Assembly (NCBI RefSeq): GCF_023706045.1
Contig: NZ_BQYL01000001.1
Location: forward strand, 2,338,001 to 2,402,000
Source of the DNA: Kangiella sp. TOML190
Lineage (GTDB): Bacteria > Pseudomonadota > Gammaproteobacteria > Enterobacterales > Kangiellaceae
DNA length: 64,000 bases
Direction: 5' to 3'
Shown here: positions 9,594-19,595 of the stretch, in pieces
How positions within the stretch are numbered: position 1 is the first letter of the stretch
Layout: every line of letters begins with the position of its first letter
Notes under the pieces: generated by a model
What the model saw: the letters and a program-made list of their open reading frames with translations, nothing else
Database searches by the model: none
Told to the model about the DNA's origin: nothing
Made by a program: the position numbers and the translations under genes

Positions 9594-10304
9594 ATGGATA
9601 TGCAAGCAAAAACCATCATCAAAAATGGCCTCTGGGACAATAATCCAGCGTTGGTACAACTGTTAGGGCTTTGCCCTTTGCTGGCGGTGAGTAATACCTT
9701 TATTAATGGTCTAGGTTTGGGCGTCGCCACGACTTTGGTTCTAGCGGGCTCCAATGCTTCTGTCTCTTTAGTTCGCAACTATATTCCGAATGAAATTCGT
9801 ATTCCCATTTTTGTCATGATGATTGCCAGCTTCGTAACCAATGTTGGCCTTATCATGAATGCCTTTACCTACGATTTATTTTTAGCGCTCGGTATTTTTA
9901 TTCCCTTGATCGTGACCAATTGCGCCATCATTGGTCGTGCCGAAGCCTTTGCCTCTAAAAATAAATTCTTTCCTTCGCTGCTCGACGGTATTATGCAAGG
10001 CATTGGTTTTACTGCAATACTCTGCACACTCGGTGCCTTGCGCGAATTGGTTGGTCAAGGAACCTTATTTTATGGCGCTGAGCAACTGTTTGGCTCTTGG
10101 GCAAAAGACTGGACCCTATCTTTTTACCTAACCGACTCTAAGTTTTTATTTGCGATCTTACCACCGGGCGCTTTCGTATTTTTAGGACTGCTGATCGCCA
10201 TCAAAAATATTGTCGATAAGAAATCATTAGAAAAATCCAAAGAGCAAAAAACTACCAAGCTTGATATTCAAGAAGCCACTAAAGGTAACTTAGTCCATGA
10301 ATAA
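9594..10304 (+). CDS. rsxE: Rnf electron transport complex subunit E
   Basis: A 236-residue membrane subunit, the paralogue and partner of RsxA. It shows the matching signature [17 protein letters not shown] near the N-terminus and [16 protein letters not shown] mid-protein, each with a cysteine of the shared iron-sulfur centre, plus a charged Lys-rich C-terminal tail. It completes the six-gene Rnf set. The gene overlaps nth by 8 bases, indicating one transcript. Confidence 0.96.
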   Translation: MDMQAKTIIKNGLWDNNPALVQLLGLCPLLAVSNTFINGLGLGVATTLVLAGSNASVSLVRNYIPNEIRIPIFVMMIASFVTNVGLIMNAFTYDLFLALGIFIPLIVTNCAIIGRAEAFASKNKFFPSLLDGIMQGIGFTAILCTLGALRELVGQGTLFYGAEQLFGSWAKDWTLSFYLTDSKFLFAILPPGAFVFLGLLIAIKNIVDKKSLEKSKEQKTTKLDIQEATKGNLVHE

Positions 10305-10932
10305 AAATAAGCGCCAAGAGATTTTTGAACGGCTTCGCGCAGAAAACCCAAATCCACAAACTGAGCTGGAATACAACTCTACTTTTGAGCTGTTAATTGC
10401 GGTTATTTTATCGGCACAAGCAACCGATGTGGGTGTCAATAAAGCCACTCGTAAACTCTTTCCAGTGGCTAACACCCCCGAAACGATTTATGCGTTGGGA
10501 GAAGGCGGTTTAAAAGAATACATCAAAACCATTGGCCTATTTAACTCCAAAGCCAAAAACGTGATTTCTTGCTGTAAGGATTTGATCGAAAAGCACAACT
10601 CCATTGTGCCCGACAATCGTAAAGATTTAGAAGCACTCGCCGGCGTTGGCCGCAAAACTGCTAATGTGGTTTTAAATACTGCTTTTCGACAAGTCGCTAT
10701 GGCAGTGGATACTCATATTTTCCGCGTCTCTAATCGCACCAAAATCGCCCCCGGCAAGAATGTACGCCAAGTGGAAGATGCTCTTTTGAAATTTGTACCT
10801 AAAGAATTTCTGCTCGACGCCCACCACTGGCTGATTCTACATGGGCGCTACACCTGTATCGCCCGCAAGCCTAGGTGCAGCAGCTGTATTATTGGAGACT
10901 TATGTGAGTTTAAGGAAAAAACCAGTGACTGA
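10297..10932 (+). CDS. nth: Endonuclease III
   Basis: A 211-residue base-excision repair DNA glycosylase/AP lyase for oxidised pyrimidines. Visible are the helix-hairpin-helix [12 protein letters not shown] with its catalytic lysine, the catalytic aspartate in [12 protein letters not shown], and the C-terminal 4Fe-4S ligands in C-x6-C-x2-C-x5-C spacing ([17 protein letters not shown]). Its position at the end of the rnf operon, overlapping rsxE, is the classic gammaproteobacterial arrangement. Confidence 0.97.
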   Translation: MNKNKRQEIFERLRAENPNPQTELEYNSTFELLIAVILSAQATDVGVNKATRKLFPVANTPETIYALGEGGLKEYIKTIGLFNSKAKNVISCCKDLIEKHNSIVPDNRKDLEALAGVGRKTANVVLNTAFRQVAMAVDTHIFRVSNRTKIAPGKNVRQVEDALLKFVPKEFLLDAHHWLILHGRYTCIARKPRCSSCIIGDLCEFKEKTSD

Positions 10933-10959
10933 CGCCATGATTTTATCAGTCAAAACCAC

Positions 10960-10987
10960 TTGCGCCCCTATTGGTTTGTGGTAGAAT
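10960..10987 (+). promoter_or_regulatory. Promoter of tRNA-Val
   Basis: TTGCGC (10960-10965), a 16-base spacer and TAGAAT (10982-10987) are followed by a GC-rich discriminator, as expected for a stringently controlled stable-RNA promoter. It ends 15 bases before the tRNA. Confidence 0.65.
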
Positions 10988-11002
10988 TCTCGGGCTCAAA
11001 AT

Positions 11003-11079
11003 AGTCGCGTAGCTCAGTTGGTTAGAGCACCACCTTGACATGGTGGGGGTCGGTGGTTCGAATCCACTCGCGACTACCA
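11003..11079 (+). tRNA. tRNA-Val (anticodon GAC)
   Basis: A full cloverleaf of 77 bases with encoded CCA. The acceptor stem AGTCGCG pairs with CGCGACT, the anticodon stem CCACC/GGTGG encloses TTGACAT (anticodon GAC), and the T-arm is GGTTCGAATCC. The body is almost the same as E. coli valV/valW. The first acceptor pair is A-U instead of the usual G-C. Confidence 0.97.
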
Positions 11080-11085
11080 GATACA

Positions 11086-11111
11086 AAAAATGCCGCATAA
11101 GCGGCATTTTT
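11086..11111. terminator. Bidirectional intrinsic terminator
   Basis: A perfect 11-bp inverted repeat (AAAAATGCCGC / GCGGCATTTTT, loop ATAA) follows tRNA-Val by 6 bases. The minus strand also ends in a T-run, so it can end the long minus-strand polysaccharide operon whose last gene stops at 11133. Confidence 0.9.
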
Positions 11112-11132
11112 ATTACGAGTAAAATTTTCAAG

Positions 11133-12497
11133 CTAAGCTTCGAGCAAGGCAACGATCTCTTGAGTTTTACTCCTCATCACGGCCTCATCACCCCTAGACT
11201 CAACATTTAGCCTGACCACAGGCTCAGTATTGGATTTTCTTAAATTAAAGCGCCAGCACTCAAACTCCATACTGATCCCATCAAGGGTATCTATTTTTAA
11301 CGCTTGGGGTTTATACTTATTAAGCACTTGTTCAATCGCTTTGTCAGGATCTACTAAACGCCGATTAATTTCTCCTGATGAAGGGTATTTGTTAATTCGC
11401 TCTGCTACCAGCTGCGATAGCTTAGCGTCTTTTTTTGACAGTAACTCCACGATTAATAACCAGGGGATCATGCCACTATCGCAATAAGCAAAGTCTTTAA
11501 AATAGTGATGCGCAGACATTTCGCCACCATAAATAGCATCCTCTGCACGCATAATTTCTTTAATAAATGCATGACCACATTTAGACAGCACCGGAATACC
11601 ACCATTAGCTTGTACTATATCAATGGTATTCCAAGTTAACCGTGGATCATGAACTATTTTAGCACCAGGGTGCTTTTGCAAAAAAGCTTCAGCCAGAAGG
11701 CCGACAATATAATAGCCCTCAATAAATTGTCCTTTTTCATCAAATAAAAAACAGCGATCAAAATCACCGTCCCAAGCGATACCTAAATCCGCTTTATATT
11801 CAATAACAGCATCGGAAGTGGCAGCTCTATTCTCTGGTAATATTGGGTTAGGAATCCCATTGGGAAAGTGACCATCAGGCTCATGGTGAATTTTAATAAA
11901 GTCTATGGGAATTGCTTTTTCTTTGAATAAGACTTCTAGAGCATCAACGATATGGCCTGCAGCACCGTTGCCACTATTCACTACCAACGTCATGGGCTTT
12001 ATAGCTTCAAGATTAATAAAGTCTAAGAGATACTGGGAAAACTCTTCTACAATATCGACTTTCGTTAACTGACCTTTGTTACCAGACACTTCGGGATTTA
12101 TAAAGCCGCTATAAACCAAAGCTTCGATATCTTTTAAACCTGTGTCGGCACTAATTGGGCGAGCATTTTCTTTGACCAGTTTCATGCCATTATAATCTAC
12201 CGGGTTATGACTAGCTGTAACCTCTATACCACCATCCACTTTTAAATGTTGGGTGGCGAAATATATTTCTTCGGTTCCCGACATACCAATATCGATGACA
12301 TTGACCCCCTCATCCCGTAAACCATTAGCGACAGCAAGCTTAAGCTCTTCTGAGGTGAGGCGTATATCACCGCCTACCACAACAGAGTGTGGCTTTAACT
12401 TTTTAGCAAATGCTCTACCTATTTTATAGGCGATTTCATCATTCAATTCTTCTTCCAACTTGCCACGAATATCGTAAGCTTTAAAACATGATTTCAT
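11133..12497 (-). CDS. cpsG: Phosphomannomutase (alpha-D-phosphohexomutase family)
   Basis: A 454-residue enzyme closely resembling CpsG/ManB. The N-terminus is [10 protein letters not shown], the phosphoserine loop is [14 protein letters not shown], the metal-binding loop is DGDFDRC, the sugar-specificity loop is [10 protein letters not shown], and the C-terminal phosphate-binding loop is [11 protein letters not shown]. It interconverts mannose-6-P and mannose-1-P (possibly also glucose phosphates) for nucleotide-sugar supply. It is the last gene of the long minus-strand polysaccharide run and stops 22 bases before the terminator. A guanylyltransferase partner (manC) is not in the window, so dual phosphomannomutase/phosphoglucomutase activity is possible. 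Confidence 0.93.
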   Translation of the reverse strand: MKSCFKAYDIRGKLEEELNDEIAYKIGRAFAKKLKPHSVVVGGDIRLTSEELKLAVANGLRDEGVNVIDIGMSGTEEIYFATQHLKVDGGIEVTASHNPVDYNGMKLVKENARPISADTGLKDIEALVYSGFINPEVSGNKGQLTKVDIVEEFSQYLLDFINLEAIKPMTLVVNSGNGAAGHIVDALEVLFKEKAIPIDFIKIHHEPDGHFPNGIPNPILPENRAATSDAVIEYKADLGIAWDGDFDRCFLFDEKGQFIEGYYIVGLLAEAFLQKHPGAKIVHDPRLTWNTIDIVQANGGIPVLSKCGHAFIKEIMRAEDAIYGGEMSAHHYFKDFAYCDSGMIPWLLIVELLSKKDAKLSQLVAERINKYPSSGEINRRLVDPDKAIEQVLNKYKPQALKIDTLDGISMEFECWRFNLRKSNTEPVVRLNVESRGDEAVMRSKTQEIVALLEA

Positions 12498-12506
12498 AAT
12501 TATTTT

Positions 12507-13796
12507 CTACAGATTTATTGTTTTTCCACGCCCAACCGCAAAATACTCAAAGCCTAACGTTTCCATTTCTCTCGGTTCATAAATATTTCGGCCATCGAAT
12601 ATCACCGGGATTTTCATTAAGGTTTTGAGTTGATTAAAGTCCGGCGCTAAAAACTCATCCCAAGCAGTAACAATAAATAGAGCATCCGATTCTTGAACTG
12701 CAGCATATTTATCATCACACAACTGAACATTAGCATAAGATGTATACTTAAACTCAAGAGCAGGCATAGCGGCGGGATCGTAAATAGATATGTTGCAGTC
12801 CTGCGCTGTTAAAGCTTCAACTAGTTCGTGGATAGGCGAGTTAGCTATAGAGCTAGAATTTGGCTTAAAACTCGCGCCCCAAATTGCGACCTTTAGAGCT
12901 GATAGATTGCCTTGATAGTAATGCCAGAGCTTCCTAAAAAGTAACTCTTTTTGTGTCTGATTGGCCTCGACAACCGCTTTCAACATAATTGAAGCTGTGC
13001 TTTTATTTGAAAATTGTTCGAGCAGATTGTTGACTTCCTGCGGTAGCGTAAGACCACCAAACCCACACCCAAGATCAAGATAACTTTTCCCAATACGGCT
13101 ATCCGAGCTCACCCCTTCAATAACTTTATCCATATCAATATGTAGCTCTTCAGACAACAGCGCCAGTTCATTTATTAAACTCAAGCGAGTTGCTAGCATG
13201 CTACAAATAGAAGTTTTTATTAACTCAGCTTCCGCTCCAGAAATAAACATAACCTTCTGAGCTTTCTGGATAACTGGCGATAATAAGTAGGATAGCGTTG
13301 AGATCAATTGGTTATCTTCCGTACCTATTAATAATAGTTCTGGGTTAGCAAAGTCATCAAGTGCACGACCTTCACGAATAAATGAAGGTAAGGTGGCAAG
13401 CTTTAGAAACCCGTTTTTCACTTCATTTTCAAAGTGATTATATAGACGATTATAGGTTCCAACTCCAAGTGTTGTACTGATAACCACTGAAACTGCCTCT
13501 TGATCGCTTAATAGCTCCTTAATAACATAGAGTAACTCATCAAAATTTTTACCTTTATAGAATAGCCAATGTATATTGGCATTAATAAAAGCAGAGGTTT
13601 CACGTACTTTTAGAGTGTTTTCTTTAATAGCTTCAGACAGTTTATTAGTTAAACTTGGTTCACTTTTGATAAAGGGAAGCTCATCATCTTCGGCGGGAAA
13701 AGAATTAGAAAATAACGTTACCGAGTTCTCGGTTAGAGCCAAACAAACCGCAGTGACATAGGCCTCTAGAGTACTTCCATATATCGATATTCTCAC
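12507..13796 (-). CDS. Degenerate UDP-glucose/GDP-mannose dehydrogenase paralogue, probably catalytically inactive
   Basis: A 429-residue protein with the overall layout of UDP-glucose dehydrogenases, including N-terminal Rossmann, central helical and C-terminal UDP-binding domains (IWGASFKPNSSSIANSP, DGRNIY). The key residues are lost, however. The catalytic block normally reading GFGGSCFPKD is GFGGLTLPQE at about residues 246-255, so the nucleophilic cysteine and the neighbouring lysine are missing. The N-terminal NAD loop (normally GxGYVG) is IYGSTLEAY. The frame is intact over its whole length, so it looks like a maintained pseudoenzyme rather than a decaying gene. It starts at a GTG and lies between pgi and cpsG, while a canonical ugd is present in the same operon. 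A role as regulator or subunit of Ugd is speculation. Confidence 0.8.
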   Translation of the reverse strand: MRISIYGSTLEAYVTAVCLALTENSVTLFSNSFPAEDDELPFIKSEPSLTNKLSEAIKENTLKVRETSAFINANIHWLFYKGKNFDELLYVIKELLSDQEAVSVVISTTLGVGTYNRLYNHFENEVKNGFLKLATLPSFIREGRALDDFANPELLLIGTEDNQLISTLSYLLSPVIQKAQKVMFISGAEAELIKTSICSMLATRLSLINELALLSEELHIDMDKVIEGVSSDSRIGKSYLDLGCGFGGLTLPQEVNNLLEQFSNKSTASIMLKAVVEANQTQKELLFRKLWHYYQGNLSALKVAIWGASFKPNSSSIANSPIHELVEALTAQDCNISIYDPAAMPALEFKYTSYANVQLCDDKYAAVQESDALFIVTAWDEFLAPDFNQLKTLMKIPVIFDGRNIYEPREMETLGFEYFAVGRGKTINL

Positions 13797-13800
13797 TGCC

Positions 13801-15450
13801 TTAAACCTTTCCCTTTACGGCTTTTAGTAAAGATTCTGTTGATTCATCGTATTTTTGACCATCCTCTTTTACGTACAGCGATTCTAATATCTCTTCAGAT
13901 ATGACCTTTCCAAGCTCCACTCCCCATTGGTCAAATGGGTTAATCCCCCAAATTGAGGCCATAACAAAGACTTTATGTTCATACATTGCGATAAGCGCAC
14001 CAAGCGTATGAGGGTTTAGCTCATCCATAAGAATCGTTGTTGATGGTTGATTGCCATTATAAAACTTATGAGCAGGAAGCTCGCCACTATTAGAAACCGC
14101 TTTATTGCCGAAAGCCAGGACTCTTGACTGAGCCAAACAATTTGCTAAGGCTAGATCATGTTGCTTGACTAAAAATTCATCGGTTTTGCTTTTATTTTTT
14201 TTATCGTGATAACGCTTAATCGGGGCAATAAAATCACAAGAAACTTTTTGTGTTCCTTGATGAAGAAGCTGGTAAAAAGCATGTTGAGCGTTAGGACCTA
14301 TATCCCCCCATAAAATCGGGCAAGTTTTAAACTCCACTTTATGACCGCTCTTGGTCACAGCCTTACCGTTACTCTCCATCTCAAGCTGAGTCAGGTAATT
14401 AGGTAGAAATTGTAGCCGCCCATCATAGGGAAGGACTGTATGTGCGTTGATATTCAAAAAAGTCGCATTCCAAACACCGATCAAACCTAGTAAAACAGGG
14501 AGGTTGCTATCAAACGATGTAGTTGCAAAGTGCTTATCCACTTCATGCGCACCAGCTAATAGCTGCCTAAAGTTCTTCATGCCAATTGATAAAGCTATTG
14601 GTAATCCTATTGCAGACCATAAAGAAAAGCGACCACCAACCCAGTCCCAAAAAAGTAACCGATTCTCTTTAAAGATCCCCCAGTCTGACATTTTTTCAGG
14701 ATTCGCCGAAATGCCGATAAAGTGCTGCTTTAAAACAAGTTTCTTAATTGGGCAGGCCTCTAACATCCACTCCATTGCAGTATTAGCATTATAAAAAGTA
14801 TCTACCGTCGTAAAGGATTTAGAAGATATGATAAACAAACAAGTGGCAGGATCGAGCTGCTCAAGTAGTTTAAAGATTTGAGTCCCATCCATGCTAGAGA
14901 CAAAGTGAAAATCAAGCTCTAATCTCGATGGTACTCTAAAATCTTTTAAAGCATTAGCCACCATAAAAGGGCCTAAATCTGAACCTCCAACACCAATGTT
15001 AATAATATCGGTAATCGGCTTGCCTGAATAACCTCGCCACTGCCCCTTATGCACTTTATCAACAATCAGTTCAACTTGATCTAGTGTTTTATGAACATCT
15101 TTAACAATATCCAGACCATTAACCTTTAAAGTCTCATCCTTAGGAAGCCTTAAAGCAGAGTGTAATGCAGATCTATTTTCAGAAGTGTTGATGGAATTTC
15201 CAGAAACTAATGAAGATATTTTTTCATAAAGAAGAGATTGCTCAGCAAGCTCAAGTAAAGACTTAAATATTTCTTTATCTATTAGTTGCTTAGAGAAATC
15301 AATATAAAAATTCTGCCATTTTTTCCCTAACCATATACTTCTTTCACTATCTATTTTAAATAGCCCATTTAGCTTAAGGTTGGTGCCATTATGAGCAAAA
15401 GAGTTTAATTCTTTTACTATATTCGAGTTAATATCCAATAATAAACCCAC
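13801..15450 (-). CDS. pgi: Glucose-6-phosphate isomerase
   Basis: A 549-residue enzyme interconverting glucose-6-P and fructose-6-P. Visible family motifs are NIGVGGSDLGP (substrate phosphate loop), SSKSFTTVDT, the signature DWVGGRFSLWSAIGLP, MESNGKA, and the catalytic-histidine and C-terminal lysine regions (FNP-type WGVELGKV). It starts at a GTG directly after an in-frame stop, so the N-terminus is fixed within a few codons (alternative TTG three codons on). A central-metabolism enzyme in a polysaccharide operon is seen in other O-antigen/capsule clusters, where it feeds GalU and CpsG. A galE remnant lies immediately upstream. Confidence 0.95.
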   Translation of the reverse strand: MGLLLDINSNIVKELNSFAHNGTNLKLNGLFKIDSERSIWLGKKWQNFYIDFSKQLIDKEIFKSLLELAEQSLLYEKISSLVSGNSINTSENRSALHSALRLPKDETLKVNGLDIVKDVHKTLDQVELIVDKVHKGQWRGYSGKPITDIINIGVGGSDLGPFMVANALKDFRVPSRLELDFHFVSSMDGTQIFKLLEQLDPATCLFIISSKSFTTVDTFYNANTAMEWMLEACPIKKLVLKQHFIGISANPEKMSDWGIFKENRLLFWDWVGGRFSLWSAIGLPIALSIGMKNFRQLLAGAHEVDKHFATTSFDSNLPVLLGLIGVWNATFLNINAHTVLPYDGRLQFLPNYLTQLEMESNGKAVTKSGHKVEFKTCPILWGDIGPNAQHAFYQLLHQGTQKVSCDFIAPIKRYHDKKNKSKTDEFLVKQHDLALANCLAQSRVLAFGNKAVSNSGELPAHKFYNGNQPSTTILMDELNPHTLGALIAMYEHKVFVMASIWGINPFDQWGVELGKVISEEILESLYVKEDGQKYDESTESLLKAVKGKV

Positions 15451-15459
15451 CTAACTCAC

Positions 15460-15571
15460 TCAAGAGTTATAACCATTAGGATTATCTTTTTGCCAATTCC
15501 AAGCATCAAACAACATGGTATTCAAAGCTTTTCCAGTACTTTGTAACCAAGATCTTAATAATATACCGAAT
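15460..15571 (-). pseudogene. 3' remnant of a UDP-glucose 4-epimerase gene (galE)
   Basis: The gap between galU and pgi, read on the minus strand, has an open frame of about 35 codons ending at the TGA at 15460-15462. Its end encodes LFDAWNWQKDNPNGYNS. This matches the highly characteristic C-terminus of GalE, which ends in a (D)(A/T)WxWQxxNPxGY pattern. There is no room for the rest of the gene because galU ends at 15576. I read it as the leftover tail of a galE that once lay between galU and pgi. The assignment rests on this short motif only. Confidence 0.7.
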
Positions 15572-15575
15572 TTAA

Positions 15576-16451
15576 TCAGCCAAAGCTCTGAAGAGCCCTC
15601 TTAACACAACCTGCATATCTCTCATCTTTTAAAGCATATTCAACGAATGTACTAACATAGCCCTCAATATTGCCACAATCATGACTTTTACCTGTCATAT
15701 AAAATGCTTCAACAACTTCATCTTTTACCAAGGCATCTATAGCATCAGTCAATTGCTTCTCACCACCTGCTCCAGGTTCCAGTTTTTCTAAGTAGCTCCA
15801 AATAGCTTTCGGCAATACATAACGCCCAACAACTGCTAATGTAGATGGTGCATTTTCAACATCAGGCTTTTCAACAAACCCATTAACTCGGCCGCTATTT
15901 CCCTGCTCAACTTGACCTTTAAAATCTGCTATGCCATATTTTACAACATCTTGTTGAGCAACAGATTCGACCATCACCTGAGCGAAACCAGTATTATCAA
16001 AACGATTTATCATAGTAGCCAGATTATCTGTCGAATGGTTTGATAACACATTATTTATTAAGACATCAGGTAATAATACAGCAATGTTGTCAGTGCTAGC
16101 AGCCTCCTTTGCGCATAAAATAGCGTGCCCTAAACCCAAACCTTTTGACTGTCGAACTGAAGATATCGTTAAGTCTGGCGGGCAGACTGAACGAACACTC
16201 GCAAGAATATCGCACTTATTTTTCTGTTCTAACTGCCATTCTAGCTCGAAGTTTGTATCAAAATGGTTTTCAATGGCAGATTTTGTCGTATGCGTTACTA
16301 AAATAACTTCCTTAATTCCAGCTAAGTATGCTTCTTCGATAACATATTGAATCAATGGGCGGTCCAAAAGTGTAATCATTTCTTTAGGAATAGCTTTAGA
16401 CGCAGGAAGCATTCTAGTGCCAAAGCCAGCAACTGGAATAATTGCTTTCAT
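15576..16451 (-). CDS. galU: UTP--glucose-1-phosphate uridylyltransferase
   Basis: A 291-residue enzyme making UDP-glucose from UTP and glucose-1-P. The N-terminal nucleotide loop PVAGFGTRMLPASKAIPKEM, the GLGLGHAILCA segment, FVEKPDVENAPS and the GGEKQLTDAI region are all typical of bacterial GalU. It lies 10 bases downstream of ugd, which uses its product, and is followed by the galE remnant. Confidence 0.95.
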   Translation of the reverse strand: MKAIIPVAGFGTRMLPASKAIPKEMITLLDRPLIQYVIEEAYLAGIKEVILVTHTTKSAIENHFDTNFELEWQLEQKNKCDILASVRSVCPPDLTISSVRQSKGLGLGHAILCAKEAASTDNIAVLLPDVLINNVLSNHSTDNLATMINRFDNTGFAQVMVESVAQQDVVKYGIADFKGQVEQGNSGRVNGFVEKPDVENAPSTLAVVGRYVLPKAIWSYLEKLEPGAGGEKQLTDAIDALVKDEVVEAFYMTGKSHDCGNIEGYVSTFVEYALKDERYAGCVKRALQSFG

Positions 16452-16461
16452 AACTTAACCT

Positions 16462-17628
16462 TTAGTCTTTTGTGTAAATATCACGTGTATATACTTTTTC
16501 TTCTATGTTTTTTAATTCTTCACTCATTCTATTGGCCAGAATAATATCAGATTTTTCTTTAAATAGTGATAAGTCATTAATGAGTCTATAGCTTTCAAAA
16601 GAATAAGAATTAAGCGTTGGTTCATAGATAACCACCTCAATACCCTGACTTTGAAGAGAGGTCATGATATCCTGTATAGCAGACGCTCTAAAATTATCTG
16701 AGCCAGTTTTCATAATCAGTCGAAAGATACCCACAACCTTCGGACATTTCAGCATAACTCTATCAACAATATGCTGCTTACGAATGGAATTAGATTCAAC
16801 TATACCTCTTATCAACGAATTTGGTACATCGCTGTAATTTGCCAGTAATTGTTTCGTATCTTTTGGCAAGCAATATCCGCCATAACCAAATGAAGGATTA
16901 TTATAATACTCCCCAATCCTTGGGTCTAAGCCCATACCATCAATTATCTGCTTTGTATTTAGGCCATTAATTTCTGCATAGCTATCAAGCTCATTAAAGT
17001 ACGAAACACGCATTGCAAGGTATGTATTAGTAAAAAGTTTAATCGCCTCAGCCTCAGTTGAATCAACTAGCAAAACTTCAATGTTTTGCTTTTCAGCGCC
17101 TTGGCTTAACATCTGAGCAAACTGCTCTGCTCTTTCACTTTTCTCGCCTACAATTATTCGTGAAGGATATAAGTTATCGTAAAGAGCCTTGCCTTCTCTT
17201 AAAAACTCTGGCGAAAATATTATATTATTGAAACCTAGCTTTTCTTTAATTTGTTTTGTATAACCAATTGGTACTGTTGACTTAATAACTATTACCACTT
17301 TTGGATTAATTTCCATAACATCATTGATAACGGCCTCTACTGAACTTGTATCAAAATGTTCAGTACGAGGATCATAATTTGTCGGGGTTGCAATAATCAC
17401 CCAATTAGCACCTGAGTAAGCTTCTATTTTATCGGTAGTTGCAAAAACACTCCTATCCTCTCTGCTGAGGTATTCCTGTATGTCATTATCCTCTATTGGA
17501 GATTGCCTTTTGTTTATACTATTTACTCTTGCTTCATCAACGTCTAGTGCAACAACTTCATAGTCAGAGGCCAACAGTAAGGCATTCGACAAACCTACAT
17601 AACCGATTCCCGCGACTGTAATTTTCAT
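16462..17628 (-). CDS. ugd: UDP-glucose 6-dehydrogenase
   Basis: A 388-residue short-form UDP-glucose dehydrogenase that oxidises UDP-glucose to UDP-glucuronate with NAD+. It shows the NAD loop [11 protein letters not shown], the STVPIGYT and EFLREGKAL motifs, and the active-site block [14 protein letters not shown] with its catalytic cysteine. All catalytic residues are intact, unlike the paralogue at 12507-13796. It overlaps the upstream dehydratase gene by 4 bases and precedes galU. UDP-glucuronate or a derivative is therefore a likely building block of the polymer. Confidence 0.95.
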   Translation of the reverse strand: MKITVAGIGYVGLSNALLLASDYEVVALDVDEARVNSINKRQSPIEDNDIQEYLSREDRSVFATTDKIEAYSGANWVIIATPTNYDPRTEHFDTSSVEAVINDVMEINPKVVIVIKSTVPIGYTKQIKEKLGFNNIIFSPEFLREGKALYDNLYPSRIIVGEKSERAEQFAQMLSQGAEKQNIEVLLVDSTEAEAIKLFTNTYLAMRVSYFNELDSYAEINGLNTKQIIDGMGLDPRIGEYYNNPSFGYGGYCLPKDTKQLLANYSDVPNSLIRGIVESNSIRKQHIVDRVMLKCPKVVGIFRLIMKTGSDNFRASAIQDIMTSLQSQGIEVVIYEPTLNSYSFESYRLINDLSLFKEKSDIILANRMSEELKNIEEKVYTRDIYTKD

Positions 17629-19595
17629 CTTTTATCCTGCCTTTTAAAATTTAATATACTTGCTTTGTTTTTAGATTTGTTTACCCATAACAGGTCTGAA
17701 ATAGGATCGCTAGGTGTAAAGTCAGTAGGCGCATTAATTAAAATATTTCTTAATTGCTCATGATCATAACTATCTATTGCTTTATCCAAAGTATTTATTA
17801 ACATTTCCATATCATTCCATTGTAAATACTTTTCTTTTGCCATCATTATGCGAGGATGTTTCGATCCTTCAACATTTTCACCAATCAACAACTCTTCATA
17901 CAGTTTTTCACCAGGCCTTAACCCTGTATAACTAATTTCAATATCTCCATCAGGGTTAATGGCGTCTTTTACAGTTAAACCCATTAGAGAAATAAGCTTT
18001 GTTGCCAACTCAACTATTTTAACTGGTTCACCCATATCTAACACAAAAACATCACCTCCCTTGGACATTGCTCCAGCTTGCAGTACCAATTGAGCCGCTT
18101 CAGGTATTGTCATAAAAAATCTAGTAATGTCAGGATGAGTTACCGTTACAGGCCCTCCAGCCTTTATTTGCCTTTTAAATAAAGGAACTACAGAGCCCGA
18201 CGAACCAAGGACATTACCAAAACGCACCATGCTAAAACGGGTTGAGATATTTTTAGTAGATAAACCTTGCAATACCAGCTCAGCAAACCTTTTAGTAGCA
18301 CCCATTACGTTAGTTGGTCGAACAGCCTTATCTGTTGAAATTAATACAAAGTTAGATACTTTTGCGTTTATAGCCGCTTGTGCCGTAGTCAAGGTTCCAA
18401 AAATATTGTTTCTTATACCTTCTGAAATATTGTACTCGACCATAGGTACATGTTTGTATGCTGCAGCGTGGTACAAAGAGTCAACTTTAAAAGTGTCAAT
18501 CACGTGACTAACTTTTTTCTCGTCAACCACCGAACCAAGAAAGGGTAGAACTTTAACTTGCAAATTATTGGCCTTAATTATCTCTCCTAACTCTTTCTCT
18601 ATGGCGTATAGAGCATACTCTGAAAGCTCATATAAAATTAAACTTTTAGGGTTTAGCAAAATAATTTGTCGGCAAAGCTCTGAACCTATTGAACCTCCAG
18701 CCCCTGTAACCATCACAGATTGATTTTTTATATTTTTTTCTAGTAAGGATTTTACTGGCGGCACCGAGTCTCTACCTAACAAATCAGCAATATCAACGTC
18801 TTGAAACTCATCAATTTTCATTTTGCCACTAACAAGATCGCTAATACCAGGTATTGTCTGTACTGGAAGCCCTGTTTTCTCAGTTTTAGACACTATTAAT
18901 TTTCTCTTGCTTCGACTGACACTTGGCAATGCCAATAATATTTTCTCAACTTGCAACTCTTTAATAGCTTGGGTTAAATTTTCCGAAGGCCAAACATTTA
19001 TACCTTGAATTGCAACATTAGCCAGAGCCTTATCATCATCCACAAATCCAACTGGATAATATTCTTGCCCGTTCAACAGCGACAGTGCCAGCTGCCTTCC
19101 AGCCGAGCCCGCTCCATATATAAGAACTCTGGTTTTTTGAGTGTTAAACCTGGCTTGAAAATAAGAGCTAACAACAAGCCTACTCCCACCTAATAAAACT
19201 GACAGCATGATCGCAAATATAACTGCAGAAGAAACTTGCGTATAAGGTACATCTAAGTAGACACCAAGCGGATAATAAAAAAAGAGTGTAATAATTGATG
19301 CAAAAAATACTATTAATAAAATATTTAAACTAACAAAGCGAGTTACAGCCTGATAAAAATTCAACAAAAATAATATAACAAGAGTGAACCCGACTGTTAA
19401 AAAGTAATGCAAATATGAAACATCAACAAACACATTAACAAATGTATTCTTAGACAATGCAATAGAAGAATAATATGCTATCGTTAGCATTAACAAGTCA
19501 AAATGATAAATAATCGCTTTTTTTGTATTTCTGCTTAATGAGAATAAAGCTCGTATAAAATTATCCATATTTTTTTTCATATGCGCCCACATCAC
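17625..19595 (-). CDS. Membrane-bound nucleotide-sugar 4,6-dehydratase (WbpM/CapD/PglF type)
   Basis: A 656-residue protein with four or five N-terminal transmembrane helices (to about residue 130) and two Rossmann domains ([14 protein letters not shown] near residue 155, [15 protein letters not shown] near 294). The catalytic region [17 protein letters not shown] has Met where ordinary SDRs have the Tyr of YxxxK, typical of this family. Members convert UDP-GlcNAc to the 4-keto-6-deoxy intermediate for QuiNAc, FucNAc or bacillosamine. The NAD-dependent reductase at 21701-22660 and the PglC-like transferase at 20439-21011 fit that route. The start could be GTG 19595, ATG 19592 or ATG 19580; the longest is given. 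Confidence 0.93.
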   Translation of the reverse strand: MMWAHMKKNMDNFIRALFSLSRNTKKAIIYHFDLLMLTIAYYSSIALSKNTFVNVFVDVSYLHYFLTVGFTLVILFLLNFYQAVTRFVSLNILLIVFFASIITLFFYYPLGVYLDVPYTQVSSAVIFAIMLSVLLGGSRLVVSSYFQARFNTQKTRVLIYGAGSAGRQLALSLLNGQEYYPVGFVDDDKALANVAIQGINVWPSENLTQAIKELQVEKILLALPSVSRSKRKLIVSKTEKTGLPVQTIPGISDLVSGKMKIDEFQDVDIADLLGRDSVPPVKSLLEKNIKNQSVMVTGAGGSIGSELCRQIILLNPKSLILYELSEYALYAIEKELGEIIKANNLQVKVLPFLGSVVDEKKVSHVIDTFKVDSLYHAAAYKHVPMVEYNISEGIRNNIFGTLTTAQAAINAKVSNFVLISTDKAVRPTNVMGATKRFAELVLQGLSTKNISTRFSMVRFGNVLGSSGSVVPLFKRQIKAGGPVTVTHPDITRFFMTIPEAAQLVLQAGAMSKGGDVFVLDMGEPVKIVELATKLISLMGLTVKDAINPDGDIEISYTGLRPGEKLYEELLIGENVEGSKHPRIMMAKEKYLQWNDMEMLINTLDKAIDSYDHEQLRNILINAPTDFTPSDPISDLLWVNKSKNKASILNFKRQDKR

